Below, one piece after another: positions 30,422 through 45,733 of a stretch of 64,000 nucleotides of DNA (its first letter is position 1; each line of letters starts with the position of its first letter). The position numbers and the translations under genes are program-made. The notes beneath the pieces are model-generated. The model was not told the origin of the DNA. It did no database searches and worked only from the letters and a program-made list of their open reading frames with translations. Source of the stretch: Chionoecetes opilio. Its lineage: Eukaryota; Arthropoda; Malacostraca; Decapoda; Majidae. The DNA is taken from assembly GCA_016584305.1 (NCBI GenBank), contig JACEEZ010019040.1, positions 136,930-200,929 on the forward strand, given 5' to 3'.

Positions 30422-32813
30422 AAAAAATACTTCAATTTGTAGAAAAAAAAAAACTCTTCATGAAACTAGCTAAACATGCAAAAAAACACATTTTAAAGGG
30501 TTATAGCAATAGATAAGTAAAAATACTGTATATATACAAAAACGCTAAGTTACAAAAAAATATGAAAAACATTGCATATACCCTTTTTCACAATAAAAAC
30601 CTTTACACTTTATTTTTAAAAGCTTTAATTTAAAGAAGTTTCTTTTAGGTTTCAAATTTTTCTAAAAAGAGGATTTTTTACTTCAATTTTTAGGAAAAAA
30701 AGTTATATATCACGATAACTAGCTAAATCATGAAAACACACATTTTTTGGGTTTATTGCAAATGATAAGTAAAACTATTGTTATATACAATAACGCAGAA
30801 GTTTACAAAAAAATATGAAAAAAAAGCCGCAATATACCCTTTTTATCACAAAAATAACCATTACTCTTTTTATTTATTGAATGTAAGTAAACTACTTTTA
30901 GGGCAAAAAAATTTTAAAAAAAGGATTTTTTACTTCAATTTGTAGGAAAACAGTATTATCCCGAAAACTTTTTTGCCCCAATTTTTTTTAAAAAATTTTG
31001 AAAAAACAAAAAACCCTAATTTTATGGGTTTTTTTTTTCAAAAACAAAATTNAAAAAGAATTTTAACTTCAATTTGTAGGAAGTATATATCACCGAAACT
31101 AGTAATCTTGAACACTATATTTAGGTTATAGCAATATGATAAGTAAAACTATGTATATATACAATAACGTAATTTACAAAATATAAAACGCTTATATACG
31201 TTATATCACAATAAATAACCTATTACTCTTCTATTTATTAGCTTAATGTAATGTAAGCTACTGATAGGTGCAAATTATTTTAAAAAGAAGATTTTATACT
31301 TCAATTTGTAGGAAAACAAGCTATATATCACCGATAACTAGCTAATATCATTGAAAACACTATATTTTATGGGTTTATAGCAATATGATAAGTAAAACTA
31401 CTTTATATATACAATAACGCTACAGTTTACAAGAAACTATGAAAAAACGCTTGAATATACAGTTATATCACACAATAAATAACCTCTTACTCTTCTATTT
31501 ATTAGCTTAATGTAATGTAAGCTACTTATAGGTGCATTTACTATAAAAAGAGGATTTTATACTTCAATTATAGGAAAACAACTATATATATCACCGATAA
31601 CTAGCTAGTATCATTGAAAACACAACATTTTATGGGTTTATAGCAATATGATAAGTAAAACTACTTGTATATATACAATAACGCTACAGTTTAGCAAGAG
31701 ACTATGAAAAACGCTTGCAATATACCAGTTATATCACAATAAATAACTATTCTCTTTCTATTTATTAGCTTAATGTAATGTAAGCTACTGATAGGTGCAA
31801 ATTATTTTAAAAAGAGGATTTTATACTTCAATTTGTAGGAAAACAGCTATATATCCCCGATAACTAGCTAATATCATTGAAAACACTACATTTTATGGGT
31901 TTATGGCATTATGATAAGTAAAAATACTTGTATATATACATAACGCTACAGTTTACAAGAAACTATGAAAAACGCTTGCAATATACCGTTATATCACAAT
32001 AAATAACCCTTATTCTTTATATTTAATAGCTTAATGTAATATAAGCTACTTATAGGTGCAAATTATTCTAAAAAGAGGATTTTATACTTCAATTTGTAGG
32101 AAAACAGCTATATATCACCGATAACTAGCTAATATCATTGAAAACACTACATTTTATGGGTTTATAGCAATATGATAAGTAAAACTACTTTATATATAAC
32201 AATAACGCTACAGTTTACAAGAAAACTATGAAAAACGCTTGCAATATACAGTTATATCACAATAAATAACCTCTTACTCTTCTATTTAATAGCTTATTGT
32301 AATGAAAGCTACTTATAGGTGCAAATTATTCTAAAAAGAGGATTTTATACTTCAATTTGTAGGAAAACAGCTATATATCACCGATAACTAGCTAATATCA
32401 TTGAAAACACTACATTTTATGGGTTTATAGCAATATGATAAGTAAAAATACTTGTATATATACAATAACGCTACAGTTTACAAGAAACTATGAAAAACAT
32501 GTTGCAATATACCGTTATATCACAATAAATAACCTCTTACTCTTCTATTTAATAGTTTTATGTAATGTAAGCTACTTATAGGTGCAAATTATTTAAAAAG
32601 AGGATTTTATACTTCAATTGTAGGAAACAGCTATATATCACCGATAACTAGCTAATATCATTGAAAACAAAACATTTTATGGGTTTATAGCAATATGATA
32701 AGTAAAACTACTTGTATATACAATAACGCTACAGTTTACAAGAAACTATGAAAAACGATTGCAATATACCGTTATATAACAATAAATAACCTATTACTCT
32801 TTTATGCATTAGT

Positions 32814-33668
32814 TTAATGTAATGTAAGCTACTTATAGGTGCAAATTATTCTAAAAAAAAAATAGGATTGTATATATCAATAGTAGGAAACTGCTATATT
32901 CACCGATATCTAGCTAAAAAATCATTGAAAAGAACACATTTTGAGGGTATAAAGGATTATCAGAAGTTAAATTCCTCTATTAATGATAGAACACAAACAA
33001 TTCAAACAACGACACTATGAAAAAACACGTATAATATACCAATTGTATCACAATATAGAGTCTCAAAACTCCTATCTATAAGCTTACAGTAGTTTAAAAT
33101 AGAAATTTCTAACGAAAACAAACATATAATACCACATTTTGAATTTCTCTATCAAAAAAAAGTCTTGATATAATGTCAATTTCGACATTTTTTAGCCAAT
33201 TCTAAAAATACATTAAAACAATTGAAAAAACGTTGTTTCTAGGAATAAAATTGATACATAAATTCTACGAAAAATACATATTTAAGGCTCTTAATATTTA
33301 TAAAATATAGTTGTGTAAAAGTTGCGGATAATGTCAAATTTTGACAATTTTTAAGGCTTTTACAAAAATGTATTTTAAAATCACTTTTGAAAAAACGTGT
33401 TTTTAGGATTAAAATTGATACCTAGATTTCTTGAAAATGCATCTTTTTAGCTCATACATGAAAATTATAGTTGTGTAAAAAGTGCTGAATAATGTCAAAT
33501 CTCGACGTTTTTTATCGTTTCCAAAAAAACATTGGAAATATTGAAAAAACGTTGTTTGAAGATTTAAAATTGATATCTTACAATTCATGAAAAATACATA
33601 TTTTAAGCTATTAATTTTGTAGAATATAGTTTTAGCAAATATCAAAAGCTATTTAGCTACATATATAA
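32814..33668. repeat. Higher-order block 2
   Basis: Diverged monomer followed by three ~155-bp subrepeats, ending before ATAAAGAAATATACTTC, where normal monomer sequence resumes mid-unit. Confidence 0.9.
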
Positions 33669-35468
33669 AGAAATATACTTCAATTTGTAGAAAAAAAAAA
33701 CTCTTCACTGATAACTAGCTAAAATCATTGCAAACACTACATTTTAAGGGTTTATAGCAATATGATAAGTAAAACTACTTGTATATATACAATAACGCTA
33801 CAGTTTACAAGAAACTATGAAAAACACTTGCAATATACCGTTATATCACAATAAATAACCTCTTACACTTCTATTTAATAGCTTAATGTAATGTAAGCTA
33901 CTTATAGGTGCAAATGTTTCTAAAAAGAGGATTTTATACTTCAATTTGTAGGAAAACAGTTATATATCACCGATAACTAGCTAATATCATTGAAAACACT
34001 ACATTTTATGGGTTTATAGCAATATGATAAGTAAAACTACTTGTATATATACAATAACGCAACAGTTTACAAGAAACTATGAAAAACGCCTGCAATATAC
34101 CATTATATCACAATAAATAACCTATTACTCTTCTATTTATTAGCTTAATGTAATGTAAGCTACTTATAGGTGCAAATTATTTTAAAAAGAGGATTTTATA
34201 CTTCAATTTGTAGGAAAACAGGTATATATCACCGATAACTAGTTAATATCATTGAAAACACTACATTTTATGGGTTTATAGCAATATGATAAGTAAAACT
34301 ACTTCTATATATACAATAACGCTACAGTTTACAAGAAACTATGAAAAACGCTTGCAATATACAGTTATATCACAATAAATAACCTCTTACTCTTCTATTT
34401 AATAGCTTATTGTAATGTAAGCTACTTATAGGTGCAAATTATTCTAAAAAGAGGATTTTATACTTCAATTTGTAGGAAAACAGGTATATATCACCGATAA
34501 CTAGCTAATATCATTGAAAACACTACATTTTATGGGTTTATAGCAATATGATAAGTAAAACTACTTTTATATATACAATAACGCTACAGTTTACAAGAAA
34601 CTATGAAAAACGCTTGCAATATACCGTTATATCACAATAAATAACCTATTACTCTTCTATTTATTAGCTTAATGTAATGTAAGCTACTTATAGGTGCAAA
34701 TTATTCTAAAAAGAGGATTTTATACTTCAATTTGTAGGAAAACAGCTATATATCACCGATAACTAGCTAATATCATTGAAAACACAACATTTTATGGGTT
34801 TATAGCAATATGATAAGTAAAACTACTTGTATATATACAATAACGCTACAGTTTAGAAGAGACTATGAAAAACGCTTGCAATATACCGTTATATCACAAT
34901 AAATAACCTATTACTCTTCTATTTATTAGCTTAATGTAATGTAAGCTACTGATAGGTGCAAATTATTTTAAAAAGAGGATTTTATACTTCAATTTGTAGG
35001 AAAACAGCTATATATCACCGATAACTAGCTAATATCATTGAAAACACTATATTTTATGGGTTTATAGCAATATGATAAGTAAAACTACTTTTATATATAC
35101 AATAACGGTACAGTTTACAAGAAAATATGAAAAACGCTTGCAATATACAGTTATATCACAATAAATTTCCTCTTACTCTTCTATTTATTAGCTTAATGTA
35201 ATGTAAGCTTTATAGGTGCATCTTACTCTAAAAAGAGGATTTTATACTTCAATTTATAGGAAAACAGCTATATATCACCGATAACTAGCTAGTATCATTG
35301 AAAACACAACATTTTATGGGTTTATAGCAATATGATAAGTAAAACTACTTGTATATATACAATAACGCTACAGTTTACAAGAAACTATGAAAAACGCTTG
35401 CAATATACCGTTATATAACAATAAATAACCTATTACTCTTCTATTTATTAGCTTAATGTAATGTAAGC

Positions 35469-35485
35469 TACTTATAGGTGCTAAT
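35469..35485. repeat. Left target-site duplication of the SINE
   Basis: Seventeen bases matching 35660-35676 with one difference. The sequence is the normal satellite monomer at that place. Confidence 0.85.
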
Positions 35486-35659
35486 CCCGCCAGGGTGACG
35501 CGGTGGTAGAATCACGGACTGGTGTTGCAGAGTCCCTGCGCCATTCGGTCAGCGGTTCGAGTCCACCAAATTCGTCCTGGTGTGGTGGCGCTTTGTATAG
35601 TCAATAACCTTGTAGTTGGTACTTGCAAAGTGTCTAGATAGGATCAAAGTATCTTATCT
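35486..35659 (+). mobile_element. tRNA-derived SINE inserted in a satellite monomer
   Basis: The only non-satellite insertion of clear biological origin in the array. The tRNA-like head has a perfect pol III B box, GGTTCGAGTCC, near 35553, and an A-box-like region at GTGGTAGAATCACGG. CCAGG near 35490 can pair with CCTGG at 35576-35580 as an acceptor stem, giving a 92-nt head of class II (Leu/Ser-like) length. An unrelated ~65-nt body and an ATCTTATCTT tail follow. It is flanked by a 17-bp target duplication, TACTTATAGGTGC(T/A)AAT, at 35469-35485 and 35660-35676. Without it the monomer is restored. The extra body, tail and duplication argue against a functional tRNA gene. Confidence 0.85.
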
Positions 35660-35676
35660 TACTTATAGGTGCAAAT
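35660..35676. repeat. Right target-site duplication of the SINE
   Basis: Second copy of the 17-bp target site; the satellite monomer continues normally after it. Confidence 0.85.
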
Positions 35677-36167
35677 TATTCTAAAAAGTGGATTTCATAC
35701 TTCTATTTGTAGGAAAACAGCTATATATCACCGATATCTAGCTAATATCATTGAAAACACTACATTTTATGGGTTTATAGCAATATGATAAGTAAAACTA
35801 CTTGTATATATACAATAAAGCTACAGTTTACAAGAAACTATGAAAAACGCTTGCAATATACAGTTATATCACAATAAATAACCTCTTACTCTTCTATTTA
35901 ATAGTTTTATGTAATGTAAGCTACTTATAGGTGCAAATTTTTCTAAAAAGAGGATTTTATACTTCAATTTGTAGGAAAACAGCTATATATCACCGATAAC
36001 TAGCTAATATCATTGAAAACAAAACATTTTATGGGTTTATAGCAATATGATAAGTAAAACTACTTGTATATATACAATAACGCTACAGTTTACAAGAAAC
36101 TATGAAAAACGATTGCAATATACCGTTATATAACAATAAATAACCTATTACTCTTTTATTCATTAGC

Positions 36168-36887
36168 TTAATGTAATGTAAGCTACTTATAGGTGCAAAT
36201 TATTCTAAAAAAAAGGATTGTATATATCAATTTGTAGGAAAACTGCTATATATCACCGATATCTAGCTAAAATCATTGAAAAGAACACATTTTGAGGGTA
36301 TAAAGGATTATCATAAGGTAAATTCCTTCTATTAATGATATAACACAACAATTAACAAGACACTATGAAAAACACGTATAATATACAATTGTATCACAAT
36401 ATAGAGTCTCAAACTCCTATTATAAGCTTACAGTAGTTTAAAATAGAAATTTCTAACGAAAACAACTATAATACCACATTTTGAATTTCTCTATCAAAAA
36501 AAGTCTTGATATAATGTCAATTTTCGACATTTTTTAGCCATTCAAAAATACATTAAAACACTTGAAAAAACGTTGTTTCTAGGAATAAAATTGATACATA
36601 AATTTCACGAAAAACACATATTTTAAGCTCTTAATATTATAAAATATAGTTGTGTAAAAGTGCTGAATAATGTCAAATTTTGACATTTTTAAGGCTTTCA
36701 AAAATGTATTAAAATACTTGAAAAAACGTTGTTTTTAGGATTAAAATTGATACCTAAATTTCTTGAAAATGCATATTTTTAGCTCATAACATTGTAAAAT
36801 ATAGTTGTGTAAAGTGTAAAAATTCGACATTTTTATCGTTCAAAAAAATACTGACTGTTTAAGATAAATGATANCAATATAAAGAAT
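36168..36887. repeat. Higher-order block 3, internally deleted
   Basis: As the other blocks, but about 110 bp of the third subrepeat and following sequence are missing around a single N at 36874. The deletion may be an assembly join rather than biological. Confidence 0.9.
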
Positions 36888-38638
36888 ATACTTCAATTGT
36901 AAAAACTCCCGATAACTAGCTAAATCATTGAAAACACTACATTTTAAGGTTTATAGCATATGATAAGTAAACTACTTGTATATATACAATAACGCTACAG
37001 TTTACAAGAAACTATGAAAACACTTGCAATATACCGTTATATCACAATAATAACCTCTTACTCTTCTATTTATTAGCTTAATGTAATGTAAGCTACTTAT
37101 AGGTGCACTTATCTAAAAAGAGGATTTTATACTTCAATTTATAGGAAAACAGCTATATATCACCGATAACTAGCTAGTATCATTGAAAACACAACATTTT
37201 ATGGGTTTATAGCAATATGATAAGTAAAACTACTTGTATATATACAATAACGCTACAGTTTACAAGAAACTATGAAAAACGCTTGCAATATACAGTTATA
37301 TCACAATAAATAACCTCTTACTCCTTTATTTAATAGTTTAAATGTAATGTAAGCTACTTATAGGTGCATCTATCTAAAAAGAGGATTTTATACTCAATTT
37401 TAGGAAAACAGCTATATATCACCGATAACTAGCTAGTATCATTGAAAACACACATTTTATGGGTTTATAGCAATATGATAAGTAAAACTACTTGTATATA
37501 TACAATAACGTACAGTTTACAAGAAACTCTGAAAAACGCTGCAATATACATTATATCACAATAAATAACCTCTTACTCTTTATTTAATAGCTTTATGAAT
37601 GTAAGCTACTTATAGGTGCAAATTATTCTAAAAAGAGGATTTTATACTTCAATTTGTAGGAAAACAGCTATATATCACCGATAACTAGCTAATATCATTG
37701 AAAACACTACATTTTATGGGTTTATAGCAATATGATAAGTAAAACTACTTGTATATATACAATAACGCTACAGTTTACAAGAAACTATGAAAAACGCTTG
37801 CAATATACCGTTATATCACAATAAATAACCTCTTACTCCTTTATTTAATAGCTTTATGTAATGTAAGCTACTTATAGGTGCAAATTATTCTAAAAAGAGG
37901 ATTTTATACTTCAATTTGTAGGAAAACAGCTATATATCACCGATAACTAGCTAATATCATTGAAAACACAACATTTTATGGGTTTATAGCAATATGATAA
38001 GTAAAACTACTTGTATATATACAATAACGCTACAGTTTACAAGAAACTATGAAAAACGCTTGCAATATACCGTTATATCACAATAAATAACCTCTTACTC
38101 TTATATTTAATAGCTTAATGTAATGTAAGCTACTTATAGGTGCAAATTATTCTAAAAAGAGGATTTTATACTTCAATTTGTAGGAAAACAGCTATATATC
38201 ACCGATAACTAGCTAATATCATTGAAAACACTACATTTTATGGGTTTATAGCAATATGATAAGTAAAACTACTTGTATATATACAATAACGCTACAGTTT
38301 ACAAGAAATTATGAAAAACGCTTGCAATATACAGTTATATCACAATAAATAACCTCTTACTCTTCTATTTAATAGTTTTATGTAATGTAAGCTACTTATA
38401 GGTGCAAATTATTCTAAAAAGAGGATTTTATACTTCAATTTGTAGGAAAACAGCTATATATCACCGATAACTAGCTAATATCATTGAAAACACAACATTT
38501 TATGGGTTTATAGCAATATGATAAGTAAAACTACTTGTATATATACAATAACGCTACAGTTTACAAGAAACTATGAAAAACGATTGCAATATACCGTTAT
38601 ATAACAATAAATAACCTATTACTCTTTTATTCATTAGC

Positions 38639-39482
38639 TTAATGTAATGTAAGCTACTTATAGGTGCAAATTATTCTAAAAAAAAGGATTGTATATATCA
38701 ATTTGTAGGAAAACTGCTATATATCACCGATATCTAGCTAAAATCATTGAAAAGAACACATTTTGAGGGTATAAAGGATTATCATAAGGTAATTCCTTCT
38801 ATTAATGATATAACACAACAATTAACAAGAACACTATGAAAAACCACGTATAATATACCATTGTATCACATATAGAGTCTCAAACTCCTATTATAAGCTT
38901 ACAGTAGTTTAAAATAGAAATTTGCGGCTAACTGAAAAACAACTATAATAACCACAATTTTGAAATTTCTCTACTCAAAAAAAGGGCTGAATAATTGTCA
39001 ATTTTCAGAACATTTTTTAGGCCATTCATAAATACATTTAAAACACTTGGAAATAACGTTTGTTCTAAGAATAAAATTGATACATAAATTTCACGAAAAA
39101 TACATATTTTAAGCTCTTACTATTATAAAATATCGTTTGTGTAAAAGTGCTGATAATGTCAAATTTTGACATTTTTAAGGCTTTCAAATGATTAAAATAC
39201 TTGAAAAAACGTTTTTTTTATGATTAAAATTGATACCTAAATTTCTTGAAATGCATATTATTTACAGCTCATACGAAATTGTAAAATTATAGTTGTGTAA
39301 AAAAGTGCTGATAATGTCAAATTTCGACATTTGGTTAGCCTTTCAAAAAACATTGAAATACTTGAAAAAATCATTGTTTTAAGATTAAAATTGATACTAA
39401 ATTTCATGAAAATACATATTTTAGCTATTAATTGGGTAAATTAGTTGTAGCCAATATCAAAAGCTTTTAGCTATATATTTAA
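38639..39482. repeat. Higher-order block 4
   Basis: Complete block with moderately high indel density from about 38920 onward. Confidence 0.88.
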
Positions 39483-40198
39483 AGAAATATACTTCAATTG
39501 TGGTAGAAGAAAAAAACTCTTCACTAATACTCAGCTAAAATAATTGAAACCTACATTTTAAGGTTTATAGGAATATGATAAGTAAAACTACTTTTAAGAT
39601 ACAATAACGCTACAGTTTACAAGACTATGAAAAACACTTGCAATATACCGTTATATCACATAAATAAACCTCTTACTCCTTCTATTTAATACTTAATTGT
39701 AAATGTAAGCTACTTATAGTGCCAATTTTTCTAAAAGAGGATTTTTATACTTCAATTTTGTAGGAAAACAGTTTTTATATAGTTATCACCGATAACTAGC
39801 TAATATCAATTGAAAACACTACATTTTATGGGTTTTAGAGCAATATGATCAGTAAAACTACTTGTATAAATATACAATACGCTACAGTTTACAAGAAACT
39901 ATGAACAACGCTTGCAATATACCGTTATATCACAATAAATAACCTCTTACTCTTTCTATTTATAAGCTTAATGTAATGTAAGCTACTTATAGGTGCATCT
40001 TACTCTAAAAAGAGGATTTTAATACTTCCAATTTTAGAAACAGCTATATATCAACCGATAACTAGCTAATAATAGTGAAAACACACATTTGATGGTTTTA
40101 TAAGCAATATGATCAGTCAAACTACTTGTATATATACATGGTAACGCTACAGTTTACAAGAAACTATGAAAAACGATTGCATATACCGTTTATATAGG

Positions 40199-40236
<38 letters not shown>
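40199..40236. repeat. Poly-A run (38 A) inside a satellite monomer
   Basis: It replaces the few bases of TATAACAATAAATAACC found in other copies. There is no retroelement body or target duplication beside it, so it is more likely an assembly or read artefact than an insertion. Confidence 0.8.
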
Positions 40237-40237
<1 letters not shown>

Positions 40238-40270
40238 AATCAATACCCTACTACTCTTCTATCATTAGCC

Positions 40271-41096
40271 TTAATGTAATGTAAGCTACTTATAGGTGTC
40301 AAATTATTCTAGAAAAAAAAAAGGATGTATATATACAAGTTGTAGGTAAACATCTGCTATATATCACCGTAACTAGCTAAAATCATTGAGAGAACACATG
40401 TTGAGGTATAAAGGATTATCCTAAGGTTAAATTCCTTCTATTAATGATATACACAACAATTAACAAGACCTATTAAAAACACTATAATATACAATTGTTC
40501 ACAATATAGAGTCGCAAACTCCTATTTATAAGCTTTCAATAGTTTAAAATAGAAATTTCTAACGAAAACAACTATAATACCACATTTTTGAATTCTCTAT
40601 CAAAAAAGGGCTGATCATGTCAATTTTCGACTTTTTTAGCCTTCAAAAATACATTAAAACACTGAAAAACGTTGTTTCTACGAATAAAAGTCGATACATA
40701 AATTTCACGAAAGTACATATTTTAAGTCTCTTAATTTATAAAACATAGTTGTGTAAAACTGCTGATATGTCAAATTTTTGACATTTTTAAGGCTTTTCAA
40801 AATGCTTAAAATACTTGAAAAAACGTTGTTTTTTTTAGGATTAAAAATTGATACCTAAATTTCATGAAAATGCATATTTTTAGCTCATAACATTGTAAAA
40901 TATAGTTGGTGTAAAAGTGCTGAATAATGTCAATCTCGACATTTTTTAGTGTTTTCAAAAAAACATTGAAATACTTGAAAAACGTTTGTTTTAAGATTAA
41001 ACTGATATCTGAATTTCAATGAAAATACATATTTTTAGCTTTAATTTTGTAAATATAGTTTAGCCCATATCAAAAGCTAATTTAGCTATATATTTA
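40271..41096. repeat. Higher-order block 5
   Basis: Begins just after the poly-A run at 40199-40236. Only two ordinary monomers separate it from block 4. Confidence 0.88.
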
Positions 41097-44000
41097 TAGA
41101 ATATACTTACAATTTGTAGAAAAAACAACTCTTCACTGATTACTGCTACAATCATCTGAAAACACTACATTTTAGGGTTTTATAGAATATGATAAGTAAA
41201 CTACTGTATATATACAATACGCTACCGTTTACAAGAAAACTATGAAAAACTTGCAATAATACCGTTATCTCACAATAAATACCCTCTTATTCTTCTATTT
41301 ATAGCTTAATGGGATAATGTAAGCTACTTTATAGGTGCAATTTTTCTAAAAAGAGATTTTATACTTCATTTGTAAGAAACATTATATATCAACCGATCAC
41401 TAGCTAATATCATTGAAACACTACATTTTTATGGTTTTAATAGCATATGATAAGTAAAACTACTTGTATATATACAATAACGTTACAGTTTTACAAGAAC
41501 TATGGAAAAACCTTGCAATATACCGTTTATATCACAATAAATAACCTCTTCACTCCTTCTATTTATAATCTTAATGTCATGTAAGCTCCTTTAGGTGGGG
41601 CTATTACTCTAAAAAGAGGAGTTTATACTTCAATTTATAGGAAACAGCTATATTCACCATAACTAGCTAGTATCCATTGAAAACACAACATTTTTGGGTT
41701 TATACAATATGATAAGTAAGACTACTTGTAAATTATTCAATAACGCTACAGTTTACAAGAAACCTATGAAAACGCTTGCAATATACCGTTATCTCACAAT
41801 AAATAACTCTTACTCTTCTATTTATTAGCTTATGTAATGTAAGCTACTTATAGGTGCATCTACTCTAAAAAGAGGATTTTATACATCATTTCATAGGAAA
41901 CCCAGCTTATATATCACCGTAACTAGCTAGTATCATTGAAACACCACATTTTTGGGTTTTATAGCCATAGAATAAGTAAAACTACTTGTATATATACAAT
42001 AACGCTAACAGTTTCAAGAAACTCTGAAAAACGCTGCAATAATACAGTTATATCACAATAAATAACCTCTTTACTCCTTTATTTATTAGCTTTTATGTAA
42101 TGTAAGCTACTTATAGGTGTAAAAAAAATTATTCTAAAAAAAGGATTTATACCCTTCAATTTGTAGGTAAACGCTATATATCACCGATAACTGCTAATAT
42201 CATTGGAAAACACTACATTTTATGGTTTTATAGCAATATGATAAGTAAAACTATTTTGTAATATACAATAACGTTACAGTTTCCCAAGAAACTAGAAAAA
42301 CGCTTGCAATATACCGTTATATCACAATAAATAACCTCTTACTTTCTATTTAATTAGCTTAATGTAATATAAGCTACTTAAAAGGTGCAAATTATTCAAA
42401 AAAGTGGTTTCATACTTCAATTTGTAGGAAAACAGCTATATATCACCGATAACTAGCAAATATCATTGAAAACACTCTATTTTATGGGTTTATAGCAATA
42501 TGATAAGTAAAACTACTTTTATATATACAATAACGCTACAGTTTAAAAGAAAATATGAAAAACGCTTGCAATATACAGTTATATCACAATAAATAACCTC
42601 TTACTCTTCTATTATTAGCTTAATGTAATGTAGCTACTTATAGGTGCATCTAACTCTAAAAGAGGATTTTATACTTTAAAATTTATAGGAAAACAGCTAT
42701 ATTCCCCGATAACTAGCTAGTATCATTGAAAAAAACCACTTTTTATGGGTTTATAGCATATGATAGTAAAACTATTGTATATATACAATAACGCTACAGT
42801 TTACAAGAAACTCTGAAAAACGCTTGCAATATACAGTTATATCACAATAAATAAACCTCTTACCCCTTTTTAATAGCTTTATGTAATGAAAGCTACTTAT
42901 AGGTGCAAATTATTCAAAAAAAGGATTTTATACCTCAATTTGTAGGAAAACAGCTATATATCACCGATAACTAGTAATATCATTGAAAACACTACATTTT
43001 TTTGGTTTATAGCAAATGATAAGAAAAACTTTTGTATATAAAAAACCNGATAGTAAACTATTAATCTTAGACGCTAGTAATAGTTTATGTAAAATGTAAG
43101 TACTACTTATAGGTGCAAATTTTCTAAAAAGAGGATTTATACTTCATTGTAGGAAAACAGCTATATATCACCGATAACTAGCTAATATCATGAAAACACA
43201 ACATTTATGGGTTTATAGCAATATGATAAGTAAAACTACTTGTATATATACAATAACGCTACAGTTTACAAGAAACTGTGAAAAACGCTTGCAATATACC
43301 GTTATATAACAATAAATAACCTATTACTCTTCTATTTATTAGCTTAATGTAATGTAAGCTACTTATAGGTGCAAATTTTCTAAAAAGAGGATTTTATACT
43401 TCAATTTGTAGGAAAACAGTATATATCACCGATAACTAGCTAATATCATTGAAAACACACATTTATGGGTTTATAGCATATGATAAGTAAAACTACTTGT
43501 ATATATACAATAACGCTACAGTTTACAAGAAACTATGAAAAACGCTTGCAATATACCGTTATATCACAATAAATAACCTATTACTCTTCTATTTATTAGC
43601 TTAATGTAATGTAAGCTACTTATAGGTGCAAATTATTCTAAAAAGAGGATTTTATACTTCAATTTGTAGGAAAACAGCTATATATCACCGATAACTAGCT
43701 AATATCATTGAAAACACTATATTTTATGGGTTTATAGCAATATGATAAGTAAAACTACTTTTATATATACAATAACGCTACAGTTTACAAGAAAATATGA
43801 AAAACGCTTGCAATATACCGTTATATCACAATAAATTCCTCTACTCTTCTATTTATTAGCTTAATGTAATGTAAGCTTTATAGGTGCATCTTACTCTAAA
43901 AAGAGGATTTTATACTTCAATTTATAGGAAAACAGCTATATATCACCGATAACTAGCTAGTATCATTGAAAACACAACATTTTATGGGTTTATAGCAATA

Positions 44001-44906
44001 TGATAAGTAAAACTACTTGTATATATACAATAACGCTACAGTTTACAAGAAACTATGAAAAACGCTTGCAATATACCGTTATATAACAATAAATAACCTA
44101 TTACTCTTCTATTTATTAGCGTAATGTAATGTAAGCTACTTATAGGTGCAAATTATTCTAAAAAGTGGATTTCATACTTCAATTTGTAGGAAAACAGCTA
44201 TATATCACCGATAACTAGCTAATATCATTGAAAACACTACATTTTATGGGTTTATAGCAATATGATAAGTAAAAATACTTGTATATATACAATAACGCTA
44301 CAGTTTACAAGAAACTATGAAAAACGCTAGCAATATACCGTTATATCACAATAAATAACCTCTTACTCTTATATTTAATAGCTTAATGTAATGTAAGCTA
44401 CTTATAGGTGCAAATTATTCTAAAAAGAGGATTTTATACTTCAATTTGTAGTAAAACAGCTATATATCACCGATAACTAGCTAATATCATTGAAAACACT
44501 ACATTTTATGGGTTTATAGCAATATGATAAGTAAAACTACTTGTATATATACAATAACGCTACAGTTTACAAGAAACTATGAAAAACGCTTGCAATATAC
44601 AGTTATATCACAATAAATAACCTCTTACTCTTCTATTTAATAGTTTTATGTAATGTAAGCTACTTATAGGTGCAAATTATTCTAAAAAGAAGATTTTATA
44701 CTTCAATTTGTAGGAAAACAGCTATATATCACCGATAACTAGCTAATATCATTGAAAACACAACATTTTATGGGTTTATAGCAATATGATAAGTAAAACT
44801 ACTTGTATATATACAATAACGCTACAGTTTACAAGAAACTATGAAAAACGATTGCAATATACCGTTATATAACAATAAATAACCTATTACTCTTTTATTC
44901 ATTAGC

Positions 44907-45733
44907 TTAATGTAATGTAAGCTACTTATAGGTGCAAATTATTCTAAAAAAAGGATTGTATATATCAATTTGTAGGAAAACTGCTATATATCACCGATAA
45001 CTAGCTAAAATCATTGAAAAGAACACATTTTGAGGGTATAAAGGATTATCATAAGGTAAATTCCTTCTATTAATGATATAACACAACAATTAACAAGACA
45101 CTATGAAAAACACGTATAATATACAATTGTATCACAATATAGAGTCTCAAACTCCTATTATAAGCTTACAGTAGTTTAAAATAGAAATTTCTAACGAAAA
45201 CAACTATAATAACACATTTTGAATTTCTCTATCAAAAAAAGGGCTGAATAATGTTAATTTTCGACATTTTTTAGCCATTCAAAAATACATTAAAACACTT
45301 GAAAAAACGTTGTTTCTAAGAATAAAATTGATACATAAATTTCACGATAAATACATATTTTAAGCTCTTAATATTATAAAATATAGTTGTGTAAAAGTGC
45401 TGAATAATGTCAAATTTTGACATTTTTAAGGCTTTCAAAAATGTATTAAAATACTTGAAAAAACGTTGTTTTTAGGATTAAAATTGATACCTAAATTTCT
45501 TGCAAATGCATATTTTTAGCTCATAACATTTTAAAATATAGTTGTGTAAAAGTGCTGAATAATGTCAAATCTCGACATTTTTTATCGTTTCAAAAAAACA
45601 TTGAAATACTTGAAAAAACGTTGTTTTAAGATTAAAATTGATATCTAAATTTCATGAAAAATACATATTTTTAGCTATTAATTTTGTAAAATATAGTTTT
45701 AGCAAATATCAAAAGCTATTTAGCTACATATAT
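44907..45733. repeat. Higher-order block 6 (best-preserved copy)
   Basis: Clean reference copy. The diverged monomer is 259 bp (44907-45165). Subrepeats are marked by AATGTYAA at about 45251, 45407 and 45562, so the period is 155-156 bp. The next normal TTAATG landmark is at 45950, 1,043 bp after the block start, which is almost exactly four monomer lengths. Confidence 0.93.

Noticed and set aside
35489..35580. A functional tRNA-Leu or tRNA-Ser gene
   Set aside because: The T stem is poorly paired, the anticodon loop is too long, extra body and tail sequence follow, and a 17-bp target duplication flanks it; this is a SINE head.
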